8,515 nucleotides of DNA, taken from NCBI GenBank assembly GCA_035648055.1, contig DASRMF010000035.1, forward strand, positions 1 through 8,515, given 5' to 3'. Under the pieces are notes generated by a model, which was given only the letters and a program-made list of their open reading frames with translations, was not told the DNA's origin and ran no database searches. The translations under genes and the position numbers were made by a program. The stretch is from Sediminicultor sp035648055 (lineage in GTDB: Bacteria; Atribacterota; Phoenicimicrobiia; Phoenicimicrobiales; Phoenicimicrobiaceae). Below, one piece after another: positions 1-6,775 of the stretch (the stretch's first letter is position 1; each line of letters starts with the position of its first letter).

Positions 1-941
1 ACTATGAAGCCATAAACCAGATTGCCATTACTCATTCTCATTTTGGTACCACGTCGTTTCTTCCCACTACAATGACTATGAGTAAAGATAAAATCATTAG
101 AAGTCTTCGGAGCATTTGTGAGGCAGTAAAAAAAGGAACTGCGGGTGCAGAAATTTTAGGGATACACATGGAAGGACCTTATATTAACCCTGAAAAGAAA
201 GGAGCTCAAAAAGAAGAGGATATTAAAAAAATTTCCATTGAGGAGTTCTTGGAATTTAATCAGGCTTCGGGTAATTTAATTCGTTTGGTTACTATTGCGC
301 CAGAAATGCCGGGGGCAATTGGTCTTATTAAATATTTATATAAACAGGGAATTATTGCTTCGGCGGGACATACTAATGCCACTTATGTACAGACCCAAGC
401 TGGTATTAAGGTCGGTCTTTCTCATGTTACTCATACTTTTAACGCAATGAGAGGGCTGCACCATCGCGAGCCAGGTGTGGTAGGAGCGGCTTTGACTTCT
501 CCGGAATTAACAGTAGAGATTATTGCTGATGGTATACATATCCACCCTGTAGTTATAAAAATATTAATCAAAGCCAGGGAAAACGAAAAAATTGTGCTGA
601 TTACCGATGCCATGAGGGCAGCAGGCCTTAAAGAAGGAACCTATGATTTGGGAGGGCAAGAGGTTATTGTGACTAAAGGACAAGCGAGGTTAAAAGACGG
701 AACTTTAGCAGGTAGTGTGTTAACTATGGATAAAGCGGTTAAAAATATGGTAAGCAAAGTAGGTGTTCCCTTAGCAAAAGCAATTCAAATGGCAAGTTTT
801 AACCCCGCGAAATCTATAGGAATAGACGATAAAAAAGGCAGTTTGGAGCCTGGCAAAGATGCCGATATAGTTATTTTAAATAAAAACTTAGAAACCGAAC
901 TAACTATAGTAGCCGGTAAGATAGTTTACAGGAGAAAATAG
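1..941 (+). CDS. nagA: N-acetylglucosamine-6-phosphate deacetylase, 5'-truncated by window edge
   Basis: This cytoplasmic amidohydrolase removes acetate from GlcNAc-6-phosphate to give glucosamine-6-phosphate, the substrate of the next gene. The reading frame is open from base 3, and the residues before the first ATG (base 72) already match the family (HSHFGTTSFLPTTMT). The ATG at 72 is therefore internal, and the real start lies upstream of the window. About 312 codons are visible; the spacing of motifs against E. coli NagA (382 aa) suggests about 70 residues are missing. Visible signatures are the metal-ligand Glu in HMEGPYINP (codon 171-173), the metal His in SAGHTNAT (369-371), the metal His in THTFNAM (432-434), the substrate-binding His in ADGIHIHP, the catalytic Asp in LITDAM (606-608), and AGSVLTMDKAVKN near the C terminus. 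It ends 2 bases before nagB, so the two are almost certainly cotranscribed. Family assignment is firm. Metal-ligand numbering is carried over from the E. coli enzyme. Confidence 0.96.
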   Translation, partial: YEAINQIAITHSHFGTTSFLPTTMTMSKDKIIRSLRSICEAVKKGTAGAEILGIHMEGPYINPEKKGAQKEEDIKKISIEEFLEFNQASGNLIRLVTIAPEMPGAIGLIKYLYKQGIIASAGHTNATYVQTQAGIKVGLSHVTHTFNAMRGLHHREPGVVGAALTSPELTVEIIADGIHIHPVVIKILIKARENEKIVLITDAMRAAGLKEGTYDLGGQEVIVTKGQARLKDGTLAGSVLTMDKAVKNMVSKVGVPLAKAIQMASFNPAKSIGIDDKKGSLEPGKDADIVILNKNLETELTIVAGKIVYRRK

Positions 942-943
942 AC

Positions 944-1681
944 ATGAAAGTTGTTATAGTAAAAGATTACCAGGAGTTAAGTTCCAAGGCCGCTCAGTTA
1001 GTTACTGAGCAAATCATAAACAAAAAATATTCTGTTTTAGGTTTGGCTACAGGCAGCACACCAAGTGGTATGTATAAAGAGTTAATTCGTTTAAATCAAG
1101 AAAGAAAAGTAGATTTTTCAGAAGTAGTTACTTTTAATTTAGATGAATATTATGGCTTATCTCCGGAACATCCGCAGAGTTATTCTTTTTTTATGTGGAA
1201 TAAATTTTTTAAACATATTAATATTAAAAAAGAAAATATACACTTATTAAATGGAATTAAGAAAAATATAGATAAGGAATGCAAACAATACGAAGCTTTA
1301 ATTAAAAAAAGTGGGGGAATTGATTTACAGGTTTTAGGAATTGGTGATAATGGTCATATAGGTTTTAACGAACCGGATATCAGTTTGAATACCCAAACTC
1401 ATTTAGTAAACTTAACTGTTAAGACGATTCAGGTAAATTCTCGTTTTTTTAATACCCCTCAGGAAGTGCCCAAAAAAGCTATCACTATGGGGATAGGGAC
1501 TATAATGCGGGCTCGGAAAATTATTTTACTGGCTAACGGCAAAAGAAAAGCCCGGATTATTGGAAAAACAATAAATGGTCCTATTACTACCAAAGTACCG
1601 GCAACTGTTCTTCAACTTCATAATGACGTAACCATAATCATCGACCAGGAAGCAGCTTCTCAGTTGGTAAACCAACAGTGA
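944..1681 (+). CDS. nagB: Glucosamine-6-phosphate deaminase
   Basis: This cytoplasmic enzyme isomerises and deaminates glucosamine-6-phosphate to fructose-6-phosphate plus ammonia, the last step bringing GlcNAc into glycolysis. The protein is 245 residues, a normal length for the short bacterial forms that lack the C-terminal extension. It shows the phosphate-binding loop LGLATGSTP (32-40), FNLDEYYGL with the enolisation Asp at 67, and GIGDNGHIGFNEP with Asp135, His138 and Glu143 at the active-site positions. A THLVNLT segment follows (152-158). The ATG is preceded by AGGAGA inside the end of nagA, which gives overlapping control and probable translational coupling. A stem-loop 41 bases past the stop probably terminates the nagAB transcript. 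No sugar-specific regulator or transporter gene is visible; it may lie to the left. The residues that form the allosteric GlcNAc-6-P site in E. coli were not checked, so allosteric control is unknown. Confidence 0.97.
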   Translation: MKVVIVKDYQELSSKAAQLVTEQIINKKYSVLGLATGSTPSGMYKELIRLNQERKVDFSEVVTFNLDEYYGLSPEHPQSYSFFMWNKFFKHINIKKENIHLLNGIKKNIDKECKQYEALIKKSGGIDLQVLGIGDNGHIGFNEPDISLNTQTHLVNLTVKTIQVNSRFFNTPQEVPKKAITMGIGTIMRARKIILLANGKRKARIIGKTINGPITTKVPATVLQLHNDVTIIIDQEAASQLVNQQ

Positions 1682-1721
1682 GATAACTTATTTTAATTAA
1701 TAAATTTAAGTTAATTTAGAA

Positions 1722-1779
1722 AGCATAATTTAGATAATATTTTTAAAAGAACTGATTCTCTAAATCATGCTTTTTGTTA
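1722..1779 (+). terminator. Probable Rho-independent terminator after nagB
   Basis: AGCATAATTTAGA (1722-1734) pairs with TCTAAATCATGCT (1759-1771) as a 13-bp stem with one A-C mismatch. The loop is 24 bases, and the stem runs directly into TTTTTGTTATTTT. Position 41 bases after the nagB stop and the T-rich tail fit an intrinsic terminator. The stem is AT-rich and the loop long, so it is weaker than a typical one. Confidence 0.6.
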
Positions 1780-1828
1780 TTTTAAAAGTCTAATCTTTAA
1801 AGATATTTATAACCCTTTAACTAAAAAA

Positions 1829-1858
1829 TTTCCTAAAGAGAATAAAATATTATATAAT
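1829..1858 (+). promoter_or_regulatory. Possible sigma-70-type promoter in the nagB-exonuclease gap
   Basis: A perfect TATAAT lies at 1853-1858, about 90 bases before the TTG start of the next gene and after the nagB terminator. The best -35 partner is a poor TTTCCT at 1829-1834, 18 bases upstream. The whole gap 1780-1930 is very AT-rich, so a chance TATAAT is easy to get. The region also holds short palindromes: ATCTTTAAAGAT (1793-1804), TTTTAATTAAAA (1872-1883), and TATTTAT/ATAAATA arms (1894-1900 and 1909-1915). The last pair sits downstream of the putative promoter and could be an operator or leader hairpin. No coding potential is seen in the gap. Confidence 0.3.
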
Positions 1859-1933
1859 AAAACAAATTTAATTTTAATTAAAAATATAACGAATATTTAT
1901 GATCAATGATAAATACCTCAAAATTTTTAAAAA

Positions 1934-1938
1934 AGGAG
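1934..1938 (+). promoter_or_regulatory. Ribosome binding site that fixes the TTG start at 1948
   Basis: AGGAG within AAAAGGAGTG lies 9 bases before TTG at 1948. The first codons after it (VKKQMVADL) match the start of YhaM-type proteins, and there is no better in-frame ATG or GTG upstream. This supports TTG as the true initiation codon. Confidence 0.7.
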
Positions 1939-1947
1939 TGAAGTGTT

Positions 1948-2949
1948 TTGGTTAAAAAACAGATGGTAGCCGATTTAAGTTTGAATACCCAGATTAATGA
2001 TGTATTTTTATTAAAAAATAAAGAGTTTAAAGTAAGGCGGGATAAAAAAACCATAGATATGTTCTTTAAAATTGCCGATAAGACCGGAGAGATTGAAGCC
2101 ATTAATTGGGATGTTTCTAATGATAGAGTGGAGAAATTAAGCAAGATTGAATTCGCGCGTGTTCAGGGGTATATTTCTAAAAAGAAAAGTGACGGAACCC
2201 TTCAGGTAACAATTTCTTCTCTTAGCGAAACCACACCCTTAGATTTAGATTATTCAGAATATTTACCCCAATCAAAAGAAAATTTAGATGAACTGATGGA
2301 GAAGATTTTTTCAAAGATTGATTCTATCGAAAATTATCATTTAAAGAATCTTTTAAAGAGTTTTTTTGATGATCAAGAATTTGCAGAGAAATTCAAAAGA
2401 GCACCAGCGGCAATGAAAGTACATCAACCTTATATTGGAGGTTTAGCTGAGCATACTGTAAATGTAGTGAAGATTTGTGAGACGGTAGGTAATATCTATA
2501 AAGAAATGAACCGAGATTTCTTAATTACTATGGCTATTCTTCATGATATAGGTAAAACAAGGGAATATGCCTACGATAAGGTTATGGAACATACTGATGA
2601 AGGTAAGCTTCTGGGACACATTACCATAGGTATAGAGATGATTGACCAAAAAATAAAGAGTTTGGATAGTTTCCCAAAAGATTTAGAATTAATGGTAAAA
2701 CATACTCTTTTAAGTCATCATGGCCATTTTGAATTTGGTTCCCCCAGACTTCCCAGTATTTTAGCGGCTATTGCTCTTCATTATGCTGACGAGATGGATG
2801 CCAAGGTAAGTGGTTTTATAAATATCAAAGAAGAGAATAAAAATTTTAAAGAAAAATGGAGCAAATGGATTTGGTGGTTAGAAAGGTCGATTTATTTAGA
2901 TGAAGAAACAATATTAAAAGATAAAGTAAGTGAAACAGAAGAAGATTAG
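1948..2949 (+). CDS. yhaM: YhaM-family 3'-5' exoribonuclease (OB-fold plus HD domain)
   Basis: This is a predicted cytoplasmic metal-dependent exonuclease that trims RNA (and in B. subtilis also single-stranded DNA) from the 3' end. The 333-residue length is close to B. subtilis YhaM and S. aureus Cbf1 (about 314). Residues ~12-92 form an OB-fold-like nucleic-acid-binding region (NDVFLLKNKEF, followed by DMFFKIADKTGEIEAINWD and VQGYISKKKSDGTLQVTI). Residues ~155-300 form the HD phosphohydrolase domain, with His169 (AEHTVNV), the His199-Asp200 pair (ILHDIGKTREY), His224, His252, HH257-258 (LSHHG) and Asp281 (HYADEMDAK) as likely metal ligands. The acidic C-terminal tail (SETEED) is not part of a known motif. 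It starts with TTG behind a strong AGGAG. It is the first gene after the nagB terminator and probably the head of a new transcript running toward the asparaginase and tldDE. The name rests on domain order and motif similarity; a related HD nuclease with a different substrate is possible. Confidence 0.88.
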   Translation: MVKKQMVADLSLNTQINDVFLLKNKEFKVRRDKKTIDMFFKIADKTGEIEAINWDVSNDRVEKLSKIEFARVQGYISKKKSDGTLQVTISSLSETTPLDLDYSEYLPQSKENLDELMEKIFSKIDSIENYHLKNLLKSFFDDQEFAEKFKRAPAAMKVHQPYIGGLAEHTVNVVKICETVGNIYKEMNRDFLITMAILHDIGKTREYAYDKVMEHTDEGKLLGHITIGIEMIDQKIKSLDSFPKDLELMVKHTLLSHHGHFEFGSPRLPSILAAIALHYADEMDAKVSGFINIKEENKNFKEKWSKWIWWLERSIYLDEETILKDKVSETEED

Positions 2950-2960
2950 TATAATAAATA

Positions 2961-2982
2961 GAACCGTTCCCTTGTACCGTTC
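2961..2982. repeat. Degenerate GGGGACGG-type palindromic repeat element
   Basis: The arms GAACCGT (2961-2967) and ACCGTTC (2976-2982) pair with one mismatch around an 8-base loop. The first 14 bases, GAACCGTTCCCTTG, match the reverse complement of the element at 6787-6800 (CAAGAGAACCGTCCCC side) at 13 of 14 positions when aligned as GAACCGTYCCCTTG. It sits in the 69-base gap between the exonuclease and asparaginase genes, just 11 bases after the stop codon. No transposase is nearby. Confidence 0.5.
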
Positions 2983-3003
2983 AAATAAAATTTAAAAAGT
3001 AAT

Positions 3004-3009
3004 AAGGAG
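3004..3009 (+). promoter_or_regulatory. Ribosome binding site that fixes the GTG start at 3019
   Basis: AAGGAG lies 9 bases before GTG at 3019. A second AGGAG at 3012-3016 is only 2 bases from the GTG, too close to serve it. There is no in-frame start upstream, and the protein beginning at this GTG (LVDVYRGGRMEST) aligns with the normal family N terminus. This argues against the internal ATG at 3055. Confidence 0.65.
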
Positions 3010-3018
3010 ATAGGAGTA

Positions 3019-4020
3019 GTGACTAAGTTAGTTGATGTATACCGTGGAGGAAGGATGGAGAGTACCCACTCCGGTCATATAGCAGTAGTTAATTCAGATG
3101 GAAAATTATTATATTTTGTGGGAGATCCTTATCGTATTACTTATGCGCGTTCGTCTGTAAAGCCGATACAGGCAATTCCGGTCGTAGAAACAGGTGCTGC
3201 AGATAAATTTGGTTTAACTGATATTGATTTGGCAGTAATCTGTTCTTCGCATAACGGGGAGCCACAACATACAGATCGAGTTTTAAGCATATTAAACAAA
3301 GCAAAAATAGATGTGGAAGCTCTGCAATGCGGAATACATATTCCACGGGTAATGGGTGTGTATGAAAAAATGATTAGAGAGGGGAAAAAACTTACCCCAC
3401 TTTATAATAATTGTTCCGGTAAACATGCTGGTATGCTTCTAACTGCCAAACATATGGGAGAGTCGCTGGAAGATTATTATAAACCGGAGCATCCGGTACA
3501 ACAACGAATACTAAAGGTAATTTCGGTAATTGCGGAATATCAAATCGATAAGATTGGAATTGGGAAAGATGGATGTGGTGTTCCTGTACATGCTATGCCT
3601 CTGGAACGGCTTGCATATTCTTTTGCCAGATTAGCAAACCCTGAAAATTTAGGGAATGAAAGGACTATAGTTATTAATAGAATTACAACAGCCATGACGG
3701 ACTACCCGGAGATGGTAGGTGGTACCGGACGTTTTTGTACCGACTTTATGAAAGTTGCAAAAGGGAGATTGTTCGGTAAGGTAGGAGCCGAAGCTGGATA
3801 TTTAATCGGAGATAAAAAATCAGGCATAGGGGTTGCCGTAAAGATAGAGGATGGCAGTAATCGGGCATTGTATCCCGTTGTACTTGAAGTATTGAAACAA
3901 TTAAATTTATTAACAAAAGAACAACTTGAGCAATTAATGCCTTATTATATGCCGAAATTGAAAAATGCCCGCGGGGAGGAAGTGGGAAAAATTATCCCGT
4001 CTTTTGAACTGCAACATTAG
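3019..4020 (+). CDS. L-asparaginase II family protein (Rhizobium etli-type)
   Basis: Predicted to hydrolyse L-asparagine to aspartate and ammonia. It belongs to the Asparaginase_II family (PF06089), which is unrelated to the E. coli AnsA/AnsB or plant-type enzymes. The 333 residues run through family signatures: LVDVYRGGRMES at the N terminus, YARSSVKPIQ with Ser45-x-x-Lys48, CSSHNGE with Ser76/Ser77, NNCSGKHAGML with Cys132 and Lys135, GKDGCGVPVHAMP with Cys186, and MVGGTGRFCTDFM followed by KVGAEAGY. From the R. etli ReAV structure (recalled, numbering shifted by about 3), SxxK and the second Ser are catalytic, and Cys132, Lys135 and Cys186 correspond to zinc ligands; all are present. No signal peptide is visible, so it is probably cytoplasmic. 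It lies 69 bases after the exonuclease gene and 64 before tldD, consistent with a shared transcript. The enzyme class is secure; asparagine as sole substrate is inferred from the family. Confidence 0.93.
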   Translation: MTKLVDVYRGGRMESTHSGHIAVVNSDGKLLYFVGDPYRITYARSSVKPIQAIPVVETGAADKFGLTDIDLAVICSSHNGEPQHTDRVLSILNKAKIDVEALQCGIHIPRVMGVYEKMIREGKKLTPLYNNCSGKHAGMLLTAKHMGESLEDYYKPEHPVQQRILKVISVIAEYQIDKIGIGKDGCGVPVHAMPLERLAYSFARLANPENLGNERTIVINRITTAMTDYPEMVGGTGRFCTDFMKVAKGRLFGKVGAEAGYLIGDKKSGIGVAVKIEDGSNRALYPVVLEVLKQLNLLTKEQLEQLMPYYMPKLKNARGEEVGKIIPSFELQH

Positions 4021-4050
4021 CACAGGATGGAGCTATGAAACCGACTGACC

Positions 4051-4078
4051 AAATTAAAAGGAGAAAATTAAAGGAGAA
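4051..4078 (+). promoter_or_regulatory. Tandemly duplicated ribosome binding site before tldD
   Basis: Two near-identical 14-base units, AAATTAAAAGGAGA (4051-4064) and AAATTAAAGGAGAA (4065-4078), each carry an AAGGAG core. The second core (4071-4076) is 8 bases before the GTG at 4085, an ideal distance, and supports that start. The first is too far from it and may be a standby site or a duplication relic. Confidence 0.6.
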
Positions 4079-4084
4079 GAAATT

Positions 4085-5455
4085 GTGAGAGAGATTTTAG
4101 AAAAGGTATTAGAAGATAAAAAGAGCAGTGCAGATTATATCGAGATAAGGGCGGAAAAAAAAGAAGTTACCACTATTCATTTTCAAGGGAAGAAGTTAGA
4201 AAAAATAAATTGTTCCCAGCAGACAGGAGGAAATGTTCGTGTCCTGGTAAAAGGGGGATGGGGCTTTGTTTCCTTTAATCAGTTTGATGATTTAGAAAAG
4301 AAAGTTATAGAGGCAATAGAGGTGGCGAGTTTAATTGGCAAAGAAGAGAGCAAATTGGCCGTTATTTCACCAGTGGTGGAAATAATTAAGCGGGAATTAG
4401 ATAAGGATTTTCGTCAGGTAAGTTTAAGAGAAAAGAAAAATTTAATGGAAAATTATAATAGTATAATTATGAAATCTAATTCTCTGATTCAATCCTCTAA
4501 TGTAATCTATACCGACAGATTTTCTACTACTTATTTTGCCAATTCGGAAGGCAGCTACATCGAACAGGAAAAACCGTTTTTAAGTGCGCAATTTACAGCT
4601 ATAGCCCGGGAGGGGGACAATGTCCAGATGGCCACTGAAAGTGTTGGAACTACCAAGGGTTTTAAAATGATGGAAAGAATTTCTACCAAAGCACAAAAAG
4701 CAGTTTTTCGGGCAGTCAATCTTCTTAAGGCACAGCCGGTGGAAGGTGGGGAATATACGGCTATCTTAGATCAGACCTTAGGTGGGGTTTTTATCCATGA
4801 GGCCTTTGGACATCTTAGTGAAGCTGATTTTTTATATGAAGACGAGAGGATGAGCGACTTAATGAAATTAGGAAAGAAATTTGGCTCACCCAAACTTAAT
4901 GTAGTTGATGATGGTTCTATCCCGGATTTATTAGGTTCTGCCAAATATGATGATGAAGGAGTTAGAACCAGGAAAAATTATCTGATAAAAGAGGGAATAC
5001 TGACAGGTAGACTCCATTCACGGGAGACTGCTGCTAAAATGGGGGACGAACCAACCGGAAATGCTCGTGCCCTTAATTATCGCTTCAAACCTATTGTTCG
5101 AATGACCAACACCTATATTGAAAATGGAGATACTCCTTTTAAAGATTTATTATCCGGAATAAAGAAAGGAATTTATGCCAGGGACTGCTATGGAGGGATG
5201 ACTACCTTTGAGATGTTTACTTTTAGTGCCGGGGAAGGTTTTATGATAAGAGATGGAGAAATTGCCGAACCGGTTAAAGATGTAGTTTTAAGTGGAAATT
5301 TGTTTGCCACTCTTCTTAATATTGAGGGGGTAGGAAATGATTTAGAAATGATTGAATCCGGTGGCGGATGCGGGAAAGCAGGGCAAGGTCCTCTGCCAGT
5401 GTCTTTTGGCAGTCCTCATCTCAGGATAAAAAAAGTAGTAGTGGGGGGTAAGTAA
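4085..5455 (+). CDS. tldD: TldD metalloprotease subunit
   Basis: This is the catalytic zinc-protease subunit of the TldD/TldE heterodimer. In other bacteria the complex cleaves unfolded peptides inside a closed cavity, matures microcin B17 and degrades CcdA. The 456-residue protein has the N-terminal PmbA/TldA domain (about 1-220, with ADYIEIRAEKK, then GGWGFVSFNQ). The C-terminal part has the metal motif HEAFGH (His238, Glu239, His243, pattern HExxxH), the conserved KYDDEGVRTRKNYLIKEG and NARALNYRFKPIVRMTNTYI blocks, and GGGCGKAGQGPLPVSFGSP near the end. Cys429 in that last block is the likely third zinc ligand, by analogy with E. coli TldD. There is no signal peptide. The GTG start is fixed by a well-spaced AAGGAG. 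The stop is one base before the tldE start, so the two subunits are translationally coupled. No RiPP precursor or modifying enzyme is seen nearby, so the natural substrate is unknown. Confidence 0.96.
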   Translation: MREILEKVLEDKKSSADYIEIRAEKKEVTTIHFQGKKLEKINCSQQTGGNVRVLVKGGWGFVSFNQFDDLEKKVIEAIEVASLIGKEESKLAVISPVVEIIKRELDKDFRQVSLREKKNLMENYNSIIMKSNSLIQSSNVIYTDRFSTTYFANSEGSYIEQEKPFLSAQFTAIAREGDNVQMATESVGTTKGFKMMERISTKAQKAVFRAVNLLKAQPVEGGEYTAILDQTLGGVFIHEAFGHLSEADFLYEDERMSDLMKLGKKFGSPKLNVVDDGSIPDLLGSAKYDDEGVRTRKNYLIKEGILTGRLHSRETAAKMGDEPTGNARALNYRFKPIVRMTNTYIENGDTPFKDLLSGIKKGIYARDCYGGMTTFEMFTFSAGEGFMIRDGEIAEPVKDVVLSGNLFATLLNIEGVGNDLEMIESGGGCGKAGQGPLPVSFGSPHLRIKKVVVGGK

Positions 5456-5456
5456 G

Positions 5457-6770
5457 ATGGAAAAATTGTTACAACAAGCCTGCAAAGAAGTAGAATCAGC
5501 CGAACTATTTAGAGTAAAGAGCAAGACTGTCCCGATAAATTTTGAAGTAAATAGATTAAAATCTATCGATATTTCGGAGAGCGGGGGGAAGGCCTTACGA
5601 GTAATAAACAAAGGAAGGATAGGATTCTCTTCATCTACAGGAAGTGAAGGCTTTGATTTAATGGTTGAAAAGGCAGCAGCTACCTCTGAATTTGGGGCAA
5701 AAGCGTCTTTTGATTTCCCGGAGGAAACCAAAAGAAGTAAAAAAAGAAAGATAAATATATATGATAATAAAGTGGTAGATAAGAGCATTGAAGAGATGGT
5801 TAAGATTGGAGAAAGTATTATAGAAAAAGTAGGAGACTTCAATCGAAAATTGCGTTGTGATGTCACCATAGTAAAAGATTGTACGGAAATAGAATATTTT
5901 AATTCCCGGGGAGGTAATTTTTCTTATAGTAAGACAGCGATTGCTTATTCGATGATGGTTCAGCAAATTGAAAATCAAGATATGTTGATGATTTATTCCT
6001 CTGTTGAATCAGGAAAAGACAACCTCGAGCTTGAAGAATTGACTTCTGAGATAATTGAAAATTTAAAATGGGGAGAGAAAATTGTCCCTGTAGAAAGCGG
6101 TAAGATGCCGGTTATCTTTACCCCCAAGGCAGCGCTGGTTTTAATTCTTCCCATAATCAGCGGGTTAAACGGAAAGATGGTCTTGAAGAAGATTTCACCT
6201 CTGGCTGCCCGGAAAAATAAGAAATTGTGGAGTGATCTGTTAACTATTTATAGTGATGGTAATATAGATTTTGCTTTAGGGAGTGCTCCTTTTGATGATG
6301 AAGGAGTAGAAATGAAACGGGTTCCCTTGGTAAAAAAAGGAAAGATTAAGAATTTTTATTATGATTTGCAAACAGCGGGAATGGCCGGGGTTGAGAGTAC
6401 CGGAAATGGTTTGAGAGCCGGCTCACAAAGCGAACCCGCCCCTAGTATAAGTAATTTAGTAATGGAGGAAGGAAAAGTATCGTTTTCCGAAATGATTAAG
6501 GATATCAAAGAAGGGATAATCATCGACCAGGTTCTTGGATTGGGACAGGGAAATATAATAAGCGGAGCTTTTTCTAATAATGTACAGCTGGGTTATAAAA
6601 TAGAAAAAGGAAAAATAGTAGGAAGAGTTAAAGATGTGATGATTGCCGGTAATGCCATAGAAGAACTAAAAAATATAACTGCCTTAGGGGATAAATCCAA
6701 ATGGATAGAAGGAAAATACAAATTTCCTCATATCTATCTAAAATCTCTATCTGTTTCTGCCAAAAAATAA
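5457..6770 (+). CDS. tldE: TldE/PmbA, non-catalytic partner of TldD
   Basis: This is the partner subunit of the TldD/TldE protease, also called PmbA. It is 437 residues and shares the TldD fold: an N-terminal domain (AELFRVKSKTV, then ESGGKALRVINKGRIGFSS), a middle region (EIEYFNSRGGNFSYSKTAIAYSMM), and C-terminal blocks APFDDEGVEMKRVPLVKKGKIKNFYYD (277-303), STGNGLRAG (314-322) and the conserved VMIAGNAIEELKNI segment (394-407). The HExxxH zinc motif of TldD is absent; the corresponding place (about 225-240) reads AALVLILPIISGLNG. That difference separates the subunits and shows this is not a second catalytic copy. The ATG is one base after the tldD stop. Its upstream sequence is only a G-run (GGGGGG at 5443-5448) rather than a clear AGGAGG, so translation probably depends on ribosomes finishing tldD. 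A palindromic element follows the stop. Confidence 0.95.
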   Translation: MEKLLQQACKEVESAELFRVKSKTVPINFEVNRLKSIDISESGGKALRVINKGRIGFSSSTGSEGFDLMVEKAAATSEFGAKASFDFPEETKRSKKRKINIYDNKVVDKSIEEMVKIGESIIEKVGDFNRKLRCDVTIVKDCTEIEYFNSRGGNFSYSKTAIAYSMMVQQIENQDMLMIYSSVESGKDNLELEELTSEIIENLKWGEKIVPVESGKMPVIFTPKAALVLILPIISGLNGKMVLKKISPLAARKNKKLWSDLLTIYSDGNIDFALGSAPFDDEGVEMKRVPLVKKGKIKNFYYDLQTAGMAGVESTGNGLRAGSQSEPAPSISNLVMEEGKVSFSEMIKDIKEGIIIDQVLGLGQGNIISGAFSNNVQLGYKIEKGKIVGRVKDVMIAGNAIEELKNITALGDKSKWIEGKYKFPHIYLKSLSVSAKK

Positions 6771-6775
6771 TTAAA

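Noticed and set aside
72..74. ATG at 72 as the nagA start
   Set aside because: The frame is open upstream to the window edge and encodes conserved NagA sequence (HFGTTSFLPTT), so this Met is internal.
431..613. Minus-strand open frame inside nagA
   Set aside because: It is an antisense shadow of conserved NagA motifs (THTFNAM, ADGIHIHP).
1878..2144. Minus-strand 88-residue frame covering the gap and the start of the exonuclease gene
   Set aside because: It is rich in Phe, Leu and Ser, as expected from AT-rich antisense sequence, and overlaps the well-supported OB-fold region.
2950..2955. TATAAT directly after the exonuclease stop as a promoter for the asparaginase gene
   Set aside because: No -35-like hexamer lies at 16-18 bases upstream; the nearest GTGAAA (2930-2935) is only 14 bases away. 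The hexamer is also common in such AT-rich sequence.
5342..5978. Long minus-strand open frames opposite tldD and tldE
   Set aside because: They overlap strongly supported plus-strand genes, lack recognisable motifs or a good ribosome binding site, and their composition is that of an antisense shadow.
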